A DNA stretch of 64,000 nucleotides from Thalassolituus sp. UBA674 (lineage in GTDB: Bacteria; Pseudomonadota; Gammaproteobacteria; Pseudomonadales; Oceanobacteraceae), in assembly GCA_002298335.1 (NCBI GenBank), contig DBNK01000023.1, forward strand, positions 70,161-134,160, given 5' to 3'. The position numbers and the translations under genes were made by a program. The notes beneath the pieces were generated by a model. The model did not search any database. It worked only from the letters and a program-made list of their open reading frames with translations, and was not told where the DNA came from. Below are positions 47,064 through 54,721 of the stretch, piece after piece (the first letter of the stretch is position 1; every line of letters starts with the position of its first letter).

Positions 47064-48743
47064 ATGTCAGTCAGTCCTTCTGTCCCGTCCAGAATGCTCT
47101 GCTATTCGGTATCCGGGCTGCCGCCCGAGATCCCGGCTGAAATCAGTGACGGCTTCCGTGAGGATCTGCCGGAATTACTCCGTGCTGCGCGACATTCTCC
47201 CCGTGCAGTCCTGATTCACGCCATAGAACAGAATGAACGACTGCTGTCTGTACTGCGTAACTTTCAGTACTCCCTGCCTGATATCCCTATTCTGGTTCTG
47301 CTGGACCTGCCTGCCAATGACCCGCTGATGCTGATGGAAACCGGCATTCAGGATGTCATTCACAGCCATCATCTGATGGAGCGGGATGAATGGGAACAGC
47401 GCATCATCACCGCCGTGGCGCGCAAAAAGCGTGAATCTGAACTGCAGCGCTGCGTCTGGCACGATAACGTCACCGGCTTGGTGAACCGTCAGTACCTGAA
47501 AGAACGCTACGAACAGCGCCTGAAAGAACTCAAGGGCAAGCAGCAGGAAGTGGCCCTGCTGTATCTCGACCTCGACCGCTTCTATGTGGTCAACGAACAG
47601 TACGGGCACTTCATCGGTGATGAGCTGTTGCGTGCCGCAGCCGAGCGCCTGCGCAAAAGTACCCGTGATGCCGATACCATCGCCCGTATTGCCGGTAACA
47701 GCTTCGCCGTTATCGTAGAATGCCGCAGCCGCAATATCCGCGTCAGTAACATCGCCGACAAACTCTGCAGCCTGTTTCACGAGCCCTTTATGCTGGGCAA
47801 TGTTGAGGTCTACATTACCGCCAGTGTCGGCGTAGAGTTTGCCAGTACCGCCGATTACGAACTGTCCGTCATGCTGCAGCATGGTGAAATGGCCATGCGT
47901 CAGGCCAAAGCCAGCGGCCGTAACTGTTATCACCTCTATCACGCCCCCACACCCTTTGAAGCCCGGGTTCGTGTGGGCCTCGAAACCGCGCTGCATCACG
48001 CCATTGAGAACAACGAAATCCATCTGGAGTATCAGCCGCTGGTGGGTGTGAATGACGAGACACTCGCCGGAACCGAAGCCCTGATGCGCTGGACCCACCC
48101 AGGTCTGGGCGATGTTTCTCCCGATGTGTTTATTCCGGTACTGGAAGAGACAGGGCTGATCGAAGAATTCGGCCGCTGGGTGCTGTATAAAGCCTGTACC
48201 CAACACCGCGAGTGGATTGATTCCGACCTGCTGCCGCCCAACTCCCGGGTCGCAGTCAACCTGTCGCCACGCCAGTTCCGTCAGAACAGTCTGGCGGCTG
48301 ACATCATCGGCATACTGACCGAGACGGGTCTGTCACCCGCCAACCTCACGCTGGAAATCACCGAAGGCATGCTGATGCAGAACCAGCAATACGCCGTGAA
48401 CACTCTGGCACGTCTGCGCCAGTACGGTATCTCTGTAGCGATTGATGACTTCGGCACCGGCTACTCCTCGCTGGCTTACCTGAAAACCCTGCCGGTAGAC
48501 TACCTCAAGATCGACCGGGTGTTCGTGCGTGATCTGGTCAACAACAAAGACGATCAGGCCATTGCCGACTCCATTATCCGGCTTGCCCACAACCTGCGCC
48601 TCAGCGTGGTTGCGGAAGGCGTGGAGAATCAGGAGATCCTGAACATTCTCAAAACCCTGGGCTGCGATAATTATCAGGGCTATCTCTTCTCCAGACCCGT
48701 TTTAGCAGACGATATTCCTGCTCTCGTAAAACGCATCGCCTGA
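47064..48743 (+). CDS. GGDEF(degenerate)-EAL domain protein with receiver-like N-terminus
   Basis: 559 aa from the ATG at 47064; a TTG at 47040 is an alternative. Residues 1-125 form a receiver-like fold (SPRAVLIHAIEQN, PDIPILVLLDLP) without the clear phospho-Asp pocket. The GGDEF domain (about 130-300) has RIAGNSFAV where the active signature should be, so no cyclase activity is expected. The EAL domain is complete (GTEALMRW, VNLSPRQF, EITEGML, DDFGTGYSSLAYLKTL, LKIDRVF, AEGVEN), so phosphodiesterase activity is plausible. Same overall plan as the gene split at 37.9 kb. Confidence 0.88.
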   Translation: MSVSPSVPSRMLCYSVSGLPPEIPAEISDGFREDLPELLRAARHSPRAVLIHAIEQNERLLSVLRNFQYSLPDIPILVLLDLPANDPLMLMETGIQDVIHSHHLMERDEWEQRIITAVARKKRESELQRCVWHDNVTGLVNRQYLKERYEQRLKELKGKQQEVALLYLDLDRFYVVNEQYGHFIGDELLRAAAERLRKSTRDADTIARIAGNSFAVIVECRSRNIRVSNIADKLCSLFHEPFMLGNVEVYITASVGVEFASTADYELSVMLQHGEMAMRQAKASGRNCYHLYHAPTPFEARVRVGLETALHHAIENNEIHLEYQPLVGVNDETLAGTEALMRWTHPGLGDVSPDVFIPVLEETGLIEEFGRWVLYKACTQHREWIDSDLLPPNSRVAVNLSPRQFRQNSLAADIIGILTETGLSPANLTLEITEGMLMQNQQYAVNTLARLRQYGISVAIDDFGTGYSSLAYLKTLPVDYLKIDRVFVRDLVNNKDDQAIADSIIRLAHNLRLSVVAEGVENQEILNILKTLGCDNYQGYLFSRPVLADDIPALVKRIA

Positions 48744-48861
48744 AAAATTACCTGCGTTGCTTCTGGGTTGTTAAAAACCGCCTCCAAATGCTCATTTATA
48801 CGTATAAACTGCGCTTTCTCGCCCGTTTTTGCCTACCAGAAGCTGTCTCGCTTACATTTTT
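48743..48861. repeat. large imperfect dyad (cruciform-type intergenic element)
   Basis: Nested arms centre near 48803: AAAAAT/ATTTTT at the outside, GCTTCTGG (48759-48766) with CCAGAAGC (48838-48845), AAAAAC (48773-48778) with GTTTTT (48827-48832), and a central perfect TTTATACGTATAAA (48797-48810). It fills the space after the EAL gene and could terminate transcription. It resembles dispersed intergenic elements that I recall from other gammaproteobacteria. Confidence 0.65.
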
Positions 48862-48978
48862 CGGAAGCAATCTGCACAGTCAACTGATGAACTAACCCGA
48901 CAGATAACAGCAGAAGCCTGACTTGAGCTTTCTCAGTCGTTATCATCCGGGTAAGACTGATCGCAACAGGAAACACCC

Positions 48979-49482
48979 GTGAAACTCGCCCTCATCGTCG
49001 CCGTCGCCCAGAACCGTGTTATCGGCCGTGATAACAAACTGCCCTGGTACCTGCCCAACGACCTCAAATACTTCAAACAGACCACACTGGGTAAACCCGT
49101 GATCATGGGTCGTAAAACCTACGAGAGCATCGGCAAGCCTCTGCCGGGACGCACCAACATCGTCATCACCCGCCAGGCCGGTTATCAGCCGGAAGGCGTG
49201 AAGGTTGTCGGCACTGTGGAAGACGCTATCAAGGTCGCCGAGAGCGTGTGCCTGATTGACGGACAGGACGAAGCCATGGTCATGGGTGGTGCCGAAATTT
49301 ACGGCCTGACATTGCCGCATTGTGAACGGTTATATCTGACGGAAGTGCATGCGGACGTGGAAGGGGATGCGTGGTTTCCCGAGTATGAAAAGAGTGAGTG
49401 GAAGGAAGTGACGCGGGAGGATTTTAAGGCTGAGGGGCCGAATCCGTTTGATTATAGTTTTGTGGTGTATGAGAGAACTTAA
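48979..49482 (+). CDS. folA: dihydrofolate reductase
   Basis: 167 aa from a GTG with CAGGAAAC upstream. N-terminal LALIVAVAQNRVIGRDNKLPWYLPNDLKYF with the catalytic acid in PNDLKYF, then MGRKTYESIGKPLPGR and MVMGGAEIY. Regenerates tetrahydrofolate for thyA and other reactions. Confidence 0.97.
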   Translation: MKLALIVAVAQNRVIGRDNKLPWYLPNDLKYFKQTTLGKPVIMGRKTYESIGKPLPGRTNIVITRQAGYQPEGVKVVGTVEDAIKVAESVCLIDGQDEAMVMGGAEIYGLTLPHCERLYLTEVHADVEGDAWFPEYEKSEWKEVTREDFKAEGPNPFDYSFVVYERT

Positions 49483-49526
49483 AATAAAACTATTGCCTGT
49501 ATGATTTGACACAAAAGGAATTATGT

Positions 49527-50417
49527 ATGAGCTGTCCGGTATGTCGTGAAACTCTAGGACATGTATTGAATACTAGTGATCATGGAAATGTAAGTAGGAT
49601 AAGTTGTCCTAGATGTGGTGTTTTTGAGAGCTCAGATGGAATTTTTAGATCTTTAAAGAAATTAGAAGATAGAGCTAGGATTTCAGCTTGGATTAGGAGT
49701 AAGGAAAGTGATCCTGATGTGATCTGTATTGATCAAAAAAAGCTCGATGAGCTTTTGTTGATATTGCCAAGTTACGATTTCCATACAAAAAGAATTCTTC
49801 TTCTAGAGTTGATTTTCAAAAGAACTGGTTATCCTGGTGCCATAGTAGAAATAAATTTCGCAGGTGACGTTGCCTTGGTTTGGGCTTCTAAATCAGATGA
49901 GCTGAAATATTATTTGGCATCTTTAGTTGAAGATGGTTTTATTACAAAAGTGTTTGAGCATGCTGATAAATATAAGATAAATTTTAGTGGCTTGGAGTAT
50001 TTGAAAAAATATCAAAGTTCTAAAGGGGATGGTAAGCAATGCTTTGTTGCGATGTCATTTAGTCCAGGTTTGCTGTCAGTGTATGAAAATGGAATAAAAC
50101 CGGCGATAGAGGATAATGGTTTTATATCCTACAGAGTGGATGCTGATCAACACGTAGATCGTATTGATGCAAAAATTGTTTCGGAAATAAAAAAATCAAA
50201 GTTCATGGTCGCTGATGTTACCGAACAGAAATCCGGCGTCTATTACGAGGCGGGATTTGCACATGGTTTAGGGATTCCGGTTATTTGGTGTGTGCGTGAT
50301 GATGATCTTAAAAATGTTCATTTTGATACTCGGCAGTACAACCATATTGTTTGGAAGAATGAAGATGAACTGCGTGAGAAGTTAACAGATTTGATAAATG
50401 TTGTGATGGACGTTTAA
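49527..50417 (+). CDS. zinc-ribbon plus deoxyribosyltransferase/TIR-like domain protein (probably acquired)
   Basis: 296 aa from the ATG at 49527 (AAGGA 7 bases upstream). N-terminal treble-clef or zinc ribbon: C3-x2-C6 and C27-x2-C30. Middle region (50-165) helical with a winged-helix flavour (LVEDGFITKVFEHADKYKI). C-terminal domain (171-296) of the nucleoside 2-deoxyribosyltransferase type: QCFVAMSF, VADVTEQKSGVYYEAGFAHGLGIPVI with E241 at the catalytic position. Clearly more AT-rich than its neighbours, with different codon use, and inserted between folA and argA. Such NDT/TIR-like domains occur in anti-phage and nucleotide-signal proteins; a defence role is inference. Confidence 0.75.
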   Translation: MSCPVCRETLGHVLNTSDHGNVSRISCPRCGVFESSDGIFRSLKKLEDRARISAWIRSKESDPDVICIDQKKLDELLLILPSYDFHTKRILLLELIFKRTGYPGAIVEINFAGDVALVWASKSDELKYYLASLVEDGFITKVFEHADKYKINFSGLEYLKKYQSSKGDGKQCFVAMSFSPGLLSVYENGIKPAIEDNGFISYRVDADQHVDRIDAKIVSEIKKSKFMVADVTEQKSGVYYEAGFAHGLGIPVIWCVRDDDLKNVHFDTRQYNHIVWKNEDELREKLTDLINVVMDV

Positions 50418-50457
50418 TCTTATAACTTCTTGGTTTCTGTTCGTTAATATCTTAGTT

Positions 50458-50710
50458 GCTCTTGGGAGGACGGCATCCTCCCGGCGCGTGCCCTCCCTCC
50501 TGCTTCGCGCTGTGTTGCTCGCTGTTTCACTCCCTTCTGCAAACGTCACGACGACCACGGGGCAATTCGGCGTCCTGCCTCAGTGCCCCTACCTCGACGT
50601 CCTGTCTCGGTGGTCTGTTCGTTTTTGAATGTCGTGGCTCGCAACAGGCGCACTTTCAACCATCTTCACCGATGAATAATGGACAGCACTGGGAGCCTCG
50701 GCTCCTAATA
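50458..50710 (+). repeat. structured intergenic repeat, copy A
   Basis: Starts with GCTCTTGGGAGGA and hairpin GGGAGGA/TCCTCCC. Next comes GGGGCA (50559-50564) and TGCCCC (50584-50589) closing the 19-base loop ATTCGGCGTCCTGCCTCAG, then a second hairpin with the related loop TCGACGTCCTGTCTC. It ends CACTGGGAGCC followed by a GGAGCC/GGCTCC hairpin and a T run. Spurious reading frames exist in it. The same layout is found at 63698. Confidence 0.75.
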
Positions 50711-50824
50711 AAATTTTTCTTAAAGTCCAAGATGAGTTGAGGCTATCAGTGATTTTCTTTTGGAAGAGGTGTTGCAGGTTTTTGGTGCGCCTAGTGTGAG
50801 TCGCTGAAAATAAAGATGAGCAGG
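50711..50824. other. spacer between repeat copies
   Basis: About 110 bp, AT-rich at the left end (AATAAAATTTTTCTT), no gene or known signal recognised. Confidence 0.5.
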
Positions 50825-50980
50825 CTTGAGGAACATGGATGTTCCGAAAGGCCCGCTGAGGCAGGACGCCGAATCGGGCCGTAGCCGTCGCGAATCTGAA
50901 ATTTTCTGCGAAATAACGAACACTACAGCGCGAAGCAGGAGGGAGGGCACGCGCCGGGAGGATGCCGTCCTCCCAGGAGC
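50825..50980 (-). repeat. structured intergenic repeat, copy B (inverted)
   Basis: On the minus strand it starts GCTCCTGGGAGGA at 50980. Its first 56 bases (50925-50980) match copy A at 55 of 56 positions. The loop ATTCGGCGTCCTGCCTCAG is identical to copy A but is closed by GGCCCG (plus-strand 50875-50880 complement) and CGGGCC (50850-50855 complement). A GGAACAT/ATGTTCC hairpin (50830-50845) follows. Confidence 0.75.
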
Positions 50981-51023
50981 GAGAACATCCATTCTTTATG
51001 GAAAATTATCAGATGGAAGGCCC

Positions 51024-51044
51024 GCGCCTGTTGGGACTAGGCGC
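51024..51044. repeat. GC-rich inverted repeat
   Basis: GCGCCT/AGGCGC closing a 9-base loop, in the repeat-rich gap before argA. Confidence 0.4.
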
Positions 51045-51063
51045 CCCCGACTAGTCGTCCCCA

Positions 51064-51085
51064 TGCCGTCCTCCCAGGAGCGTAA
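51064..51085 (-). repeat. truncated copy D of the structured repeat
   Basis: ATGCCGTCCTCCCAGGAGCG is the start (minus strand) of the A/B/C element, cut off after about 20 bases. The TTTTAC before GCTCCTGGGAGG is shared with copy C. Confidence 0.6.
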
Positions 51086-51101
51086 AACAATGAGATTTAA
51101 A

Positions 51102-51132
51102 TGGACTCCGCGGTTAAACCGCGGAATGACGT
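51102..51132. repeat. REP-like palindrome
   Basis: TGGACT then CCGCGGTT-A-AACCGCGG (51108-51124) then AATGACG. This resembles the widespread TGGATTCC...GGAATGACG class of intergenic palindromes. It could also end argA transcription from the minus strand. Confidence 0.55.
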
Positions 51133-51193
51133 GTATGAAACCTGAACCCGGAAATTACGATCTGGAAAATCGAATCAAACACTCAGCGCAGCG

Positions 51194-52501
51194 TCAAAGA
51201 CTCTTAAAAAATACCTTCGAATTGCGCTGATAGTTATACATCTTCTGCTTCTCAGGCGGCAGCTCTGAAATCTGCGCCGCCACAAACCCATGCTCAATGA
51301 ACCAGTGCGCTGTCCGCGTGGTCAGCACAAATAATTTATTGATATTACGCCGCCGCGCTTCCTCTTCGATCTGCTCCAGTAAACGCTGGCCCCGGTTAGT
51401 GCCGCGGTAACTGGTGTGCACGGCGACGCAGGCGAGTTCAGCCATGTCAGAGGAATACGGATACAAGGCCGCACAGGCGGTGATCAGGCCGTCGCGTTCA
51501 ATAACGTGGAAGCGGTGAATTTCGGTTTCCAGCAGTTCGCGCGAGCGGCGCACCAGTATGCCCTGTTCTTCAAGCGGGGCGAGCAGTTCTAGGATGCCGG
51601 CGACATCGTCGATACCGGCGGGTCGCAGCTGGTCGTAGGCTTCCTGGCTGACGAGGGTGCCTTTACCTTCGCGGGTGTACAGCTCCTGCAGCAGGGCGCC
51701 GTCGGTCTGGTAGCTGATGAGATGGACGCGTGGGACTCCCTGACGCACACAACGCACGGCCATGCTGGCCTGCAGCAGGTCGGTTTCGTCAGTGAAGTCA
51801 CTCATGCGCGCTTCAAGCTGGCGGCAGGTGAGTTCTTTCAGCGGGTCGCCTTCCGGGGTGTAGAGTCCGTCGTCGGGGCCGAAGGCGATGACTTTGTCGG
51901 CGCGCAGGGATACGGCAGCGTGGTAGGCCACGTCCTCAAGACTTAAGTTAAACATCTCACCGGAGGGTGAATAACCGGAGCAGGACAGTAGCACGACGTT
52001 GTACTGATCGAGCAGATGGGTAATGGCCTGATGGTCGATGCGGCGGACTTCCCCTGTGTGCTGATAATCGACGCCGTCGATTACGCCCAGTGGCTTGGCG
52101 GTGACGAAATTGCCGCTGACCACGCGGATGCGCGAGCCGTGCATGGCGGTGCCGGGAATACCCACGGACAACAGGGATTCGATATCCGCTTTCACCATGC
52201 CGACGGCGGCTTTTACGGCGCGCAGGGCTTCGGCATCGGTGATGCGCAGGCCGTCGTGAAACTGGCTGGTGATGTCCAGCCGTTCGAGTACGGCGTCAAT
52301 CTGCGGGCGCGCGCCGTGAACCAGCACCATGCGCACGTCGAGACTGTTGAGCAGGGCGATGTCCTGCACAATGCGGGTGAAGTTGTCGTGCAGCAGTGCG
52401 TCACCATCAAACATGATGACGACGGTTTTATCCCGGTGAGCATTGATGTACGGGGATGACTGGCGGAACCATTGCACGTAGGAGGTGGTGGTATCGTTCA
52501 C
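51194..52501 (-). CDS. argA: N-acetylglutamate synthase
   Basis: 435 aa, starting at a GTG. N-terminal amino-acid-kinase-like domain (QWFRQSSPYINAHRDKTVVIMFDG, VLVHGARPQID) and C-terminal GNAT domain (ACVAVHTSYRGTNRGQRLLEQIEEEA, TTRTAHWFIEHGF). First committed step of arginine synthesis, typically arginine-inhibited. Followed on its 3' side by the repeat-rich gap; argE lies upstream on the same strand. Confidence 0.96.
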   Translation of the reverse strand: MNDTTTSYVQWFRQSSPYINAHRDKTVVIMFDGDALLHDNFTRIVQDIALLNSLDVRMVLVHGARPQIDAVLERLDITSQFHDGLRITDAEALRAVKAAVGMVKADIESLLSVGIPGTAMHGSRIRVVSGNFVTAKPLGVIDGVDYQHTGEVRRIDHQAITHLLDQYNVVLLSCSGYSPSGEMFNLSLEDVAYHAAVSLRADKVIAFGPDDGLYTPEGDPLKELTCRQLEARMSDFTDETDLLQASMAVRCVRQGVPRVHLISYQTDGALLQELYTREGKGTLVSQEAYDQLRPAGIDDVAGILELLAPLEEQGILVRRSRELLETEIHRFHVIERDGLITACAALYPYSSDMAELACVAVHTSYRGTNRGQRLLEQIEEEARRRNINKLFVLTTRTAHWFIEHGFVAAQISELPPEKQKMYNYQRNSKVFFKSL

Positions 52502-52535
52502 GGTCGGGCATTAATCCTGTTTATCGTGCCCCGAT

Positions 52536-53702
52536 TTAAGCACGGGGCGCGGTGAGACAAAAGCGCTCGATCAGCGAGCGCAGCAGATTCACACAGGGTT
52601 CGATCTGATCCAGCGCCAGATATTCATCGACCTGATGGGCCTGATCAATATTGCCGGGTCCCATGACCAGTGTCTCCAGCCCGAGGTTCTTCAGGAAGGG
52701 TGCTTCGGTGGCGTAGTTCACGGCTTTGCTGCTGAAACCGGTGAGCTGCTCGGCGACACGCACCAGCTCGCTGTCGCTGTCCTGCTCAAAGGCGGGAATG
52801 CTGGGGAACAGGGGTTCGAGGCTGAATTCAACCTTATTGCGCGCGGCAACCGGGTTCAGGCGGCGCTCCATTTCGGCTCTGAGGTCGTCGTTGCTCATGC
52901 CGGGCAGGGCGCGCAGGTCAAAGGCCAGTTCACAGCTGCCACAGATGCGGTTGGGGTTATCGCCACCATGAATACAGCCAAGGTTCATGGTCGGGTAACT
53001 GACGGCAAAATGGGCATTGGTGTAACGTTCGGCCAGTTCGGCACGCAGCAGCTTCATCTCGCCCATCACGTCGTGCATGGCGTCCATGGCACTGATTCCC
53101 AGTGCCGGATCGGAGGAATGCCCGGCTTTACCGGTGAGGCGGATGCTCTCCATCATAATGCCTTTGTGCATGCGGATGGGGCGCAGACTGGTGGGCTCGC
53201 CGACCACAGCGTAACGGCCACCGAGGCCGTCTTTGTCGCTGAGCGCGCGGGCGCCACTCATGGAGCTTTCTTCATCGGCGGTGGCCAGCACAATCAGAGG
53301 GCGGGCAAAATCACTCGCCTGATACTGCTGTACGGCTTCCAGCACCAGCGCGAAAAAGCCTTTCATGTCGCAGGTGCCTAGACCGTACAGGCGGTCGTCG
53401 CGTTCGGTCAGGGTGAAGGGGTCGGAGGTCCAGCGCTCCGGGTTGCAGGGCACGGTATCAGTATGACCACTCAGCACCAGCCCGCCCGGGCCTGAGCCCA
53501 GCGTCGCCAGCATATTGAACTTGCCGGGGAAGCCGGCAACCGGGATCACCTCGGCCTGAAAACCCAGGTCCGTGAACCAGCCCGCCAGCAGGCTGATTAC
53601 GCCTTCATTGCTCTGATCGTACTCGGGCAGAACCGAGCTGATGCTGTTGGCGGCAATCAGGGGGCGGAGTTTGGTGATGGCTCCGTTGATGTAATCCGGC
53701 AT
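52536..53702 (-). CDS. argE: acetylornithine deacetylase
   Basis: 388 aa from the ATG at 53702; the longer frame to 53984 overlaps the divergent CYTH gene and is not coding. M20 metallopeptidase: LSGHTDTVPCNPERW (metal His/Asp), GTCDMKGFFA, ATADEESSMSGA (catalytic Glu) and YATEAPFLKN. Removes acetate from N-acetylornithine. Located 34 bp upstream of argA on the minus strand. Confidence 0.95.
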   Translation of the reverse strand: MPDYINGAITKLRPLIAANSISSVLPEYDQSNEGVISLLAGWFTDLGFQAEVIPVAGFPGKFNMLATLGSGPGGLVLSGHTDTVPCNPERWTSDPFTLTERDDRLYGLGTCDMKGFFALVLEAVQQYQASDFARPLIVLATADEESSMSGARALSDKDGLGGRYAVVGEPTSLRPIRMHKGIMMESIRLTGKAGHSSDPALGISAMDAMHDVMGEMKLLRAELAERYTNAHFAVSYPTMNLGCIHGGDNPNRICGSCELAFDLRALPGMSNDDLRAEMERRLNPVAARNKVEFSLEPLFPSIPAFEQDSDSELVRVAEQLTGFSSKAVNYATEAPFLKNLGLETLVMGPGNIDQAHQVDEYLALDQIEPCVNLLRSLIERFCLTAPRA

Positions 53703-53742
53703 ACACTCTGTATCCAATGAACTGATGAAAAACAATAGCGCG

Positions 53743-54663
53743 ATGGCTGATGAAATTGAACTGAAACTGCGGATACCCCTGCAAAGTACCGGGGAACTGA
53801 TTGACTGTCTGAACACTGTAGCGGATGCAGCGGGACAGCAGACACTCAGTAACCGGTATTTTGATACCCCGAAGTTTGATCTGCTGCGGGCGAAAGCGGC
53901 TCTGCGGATCCGCACAACGGCCAACGGGGCGGAACAGACACTGAAAACCCGTGGCCGCTCGCTGGCCGGATTGCAGGTGCGCACCGAGTGGAACTGGCCG
54001 CTGGCGTCGGCTGAGCTGAATACGGCTTTTCTGCAGACGGATGAAGTTGCGGCCTGCTGGCCGGAAGGTGCCGACCCGGCACAGCTGATGCCGGTGTTCA
54101 GTACCGATTTTCAGCGTCAGAAATGGCTCTGGAGTGAAGCCGGAAGCCGCATTGAAATCGTGCTGGATCAGGGCGCCGTCAGCGCCGGAGGTAACACCCG
54201 GCCTTTGTGTGAGGTCGAGCTTGAGCTGCTGGATGGCGAACCTGAACTGCTCTGGCAGACCGTGTTGCAGCTGCAGGAAACGGTACCACTCTGGCTCAGC
54301 GATGTGTCTAAAGCCGAGCGTGGGTATCAGCTTGCCGGGGCAGCACCGCGCTGGCAGGCCATACCAGCCCCTCAGACCTCAGTTACAGAGCAGATGAGCG
54401 TACTGCTGACGGCGGTGCAACGTCAGCTGGAAGACCTGCTGTGGCAGGACGAGCCCGCAACCACAGAACAGCAGGTGCAACTGCAGTCTTCGTTGAGTGC
54501 CCTGCTCGCGGTGGCGGGAGGTACTGAACTGGCAGGGGACGCCGAGGCATTCTGTGCCAGTGTGGCGAACGTCAGCAGTCTGATGGACCGTGCAGCCGCT
54601 CAGGCACTGACGCAGCTGTCACAGCGTCTGTGGCAGAAGCTCGCAGACGGCACCGGGATGTGA
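53743..54663 (+). CDS. CYTH-domain protein (inorganic triphosphatase YgiF-like)
   Basis: 306 aa from ATG 53743 (MADEIELKLRI, matching family starts); ATG 53725 is an in-frame alternative and neither has a good ribosome site. The N-terminal half is a CYTH tunnel domain: EIELKLR (ExExK), RYFDTPKFDLL, ALRIRTT, QTLKTRG, CEVELELLDGE. The C-terminal 100 residues are helical, weaker and shorter than the CHAD domain of full YgiF. Likely hydrolyses triphosphate or binds polyphosphate. Confidence 0.85.
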   Translation: MADEIELKLRIPLQSTGELIDCLNTVADAAGQQTLSNRYFDTPKFDLLRAKAALRIRTTANGAEQTLKTRGRSLAGLQVRTEWNWPLASAELNTAFLQTDEVAACWPEGADPAQLMPVFSTDFQRQKWLWSEAGSRIEIVLDQGAVSAGGNTRPLCEVELELLDGEPELLWQTVLQLQETVPLWLSDVSKAERGYQLAGAAPRWQAIPAPQTSVTEQMSVLLTAVQRQLEDLLWQDEPATTEQQVQLQSSLSALLAVAGGTELAGDAEAFCASVANVSSLMDRAAAQALTQLSQRLWQKLADGTGM

Positions 54664-54721
54664 TTGAATGCCTTAACCCGGTTATTTACCGTCCGGAAAA
54701 GCTTATTAGGAAGTCTGCTCT

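Noticed and set aside
50456..50992. Reading frames inside structured repeats A and B (and 63687-63965 in copy C)
   Set aside because: The frames differ between copies and carry no conserved protein; conservation follows hairpins and loop, not codons.
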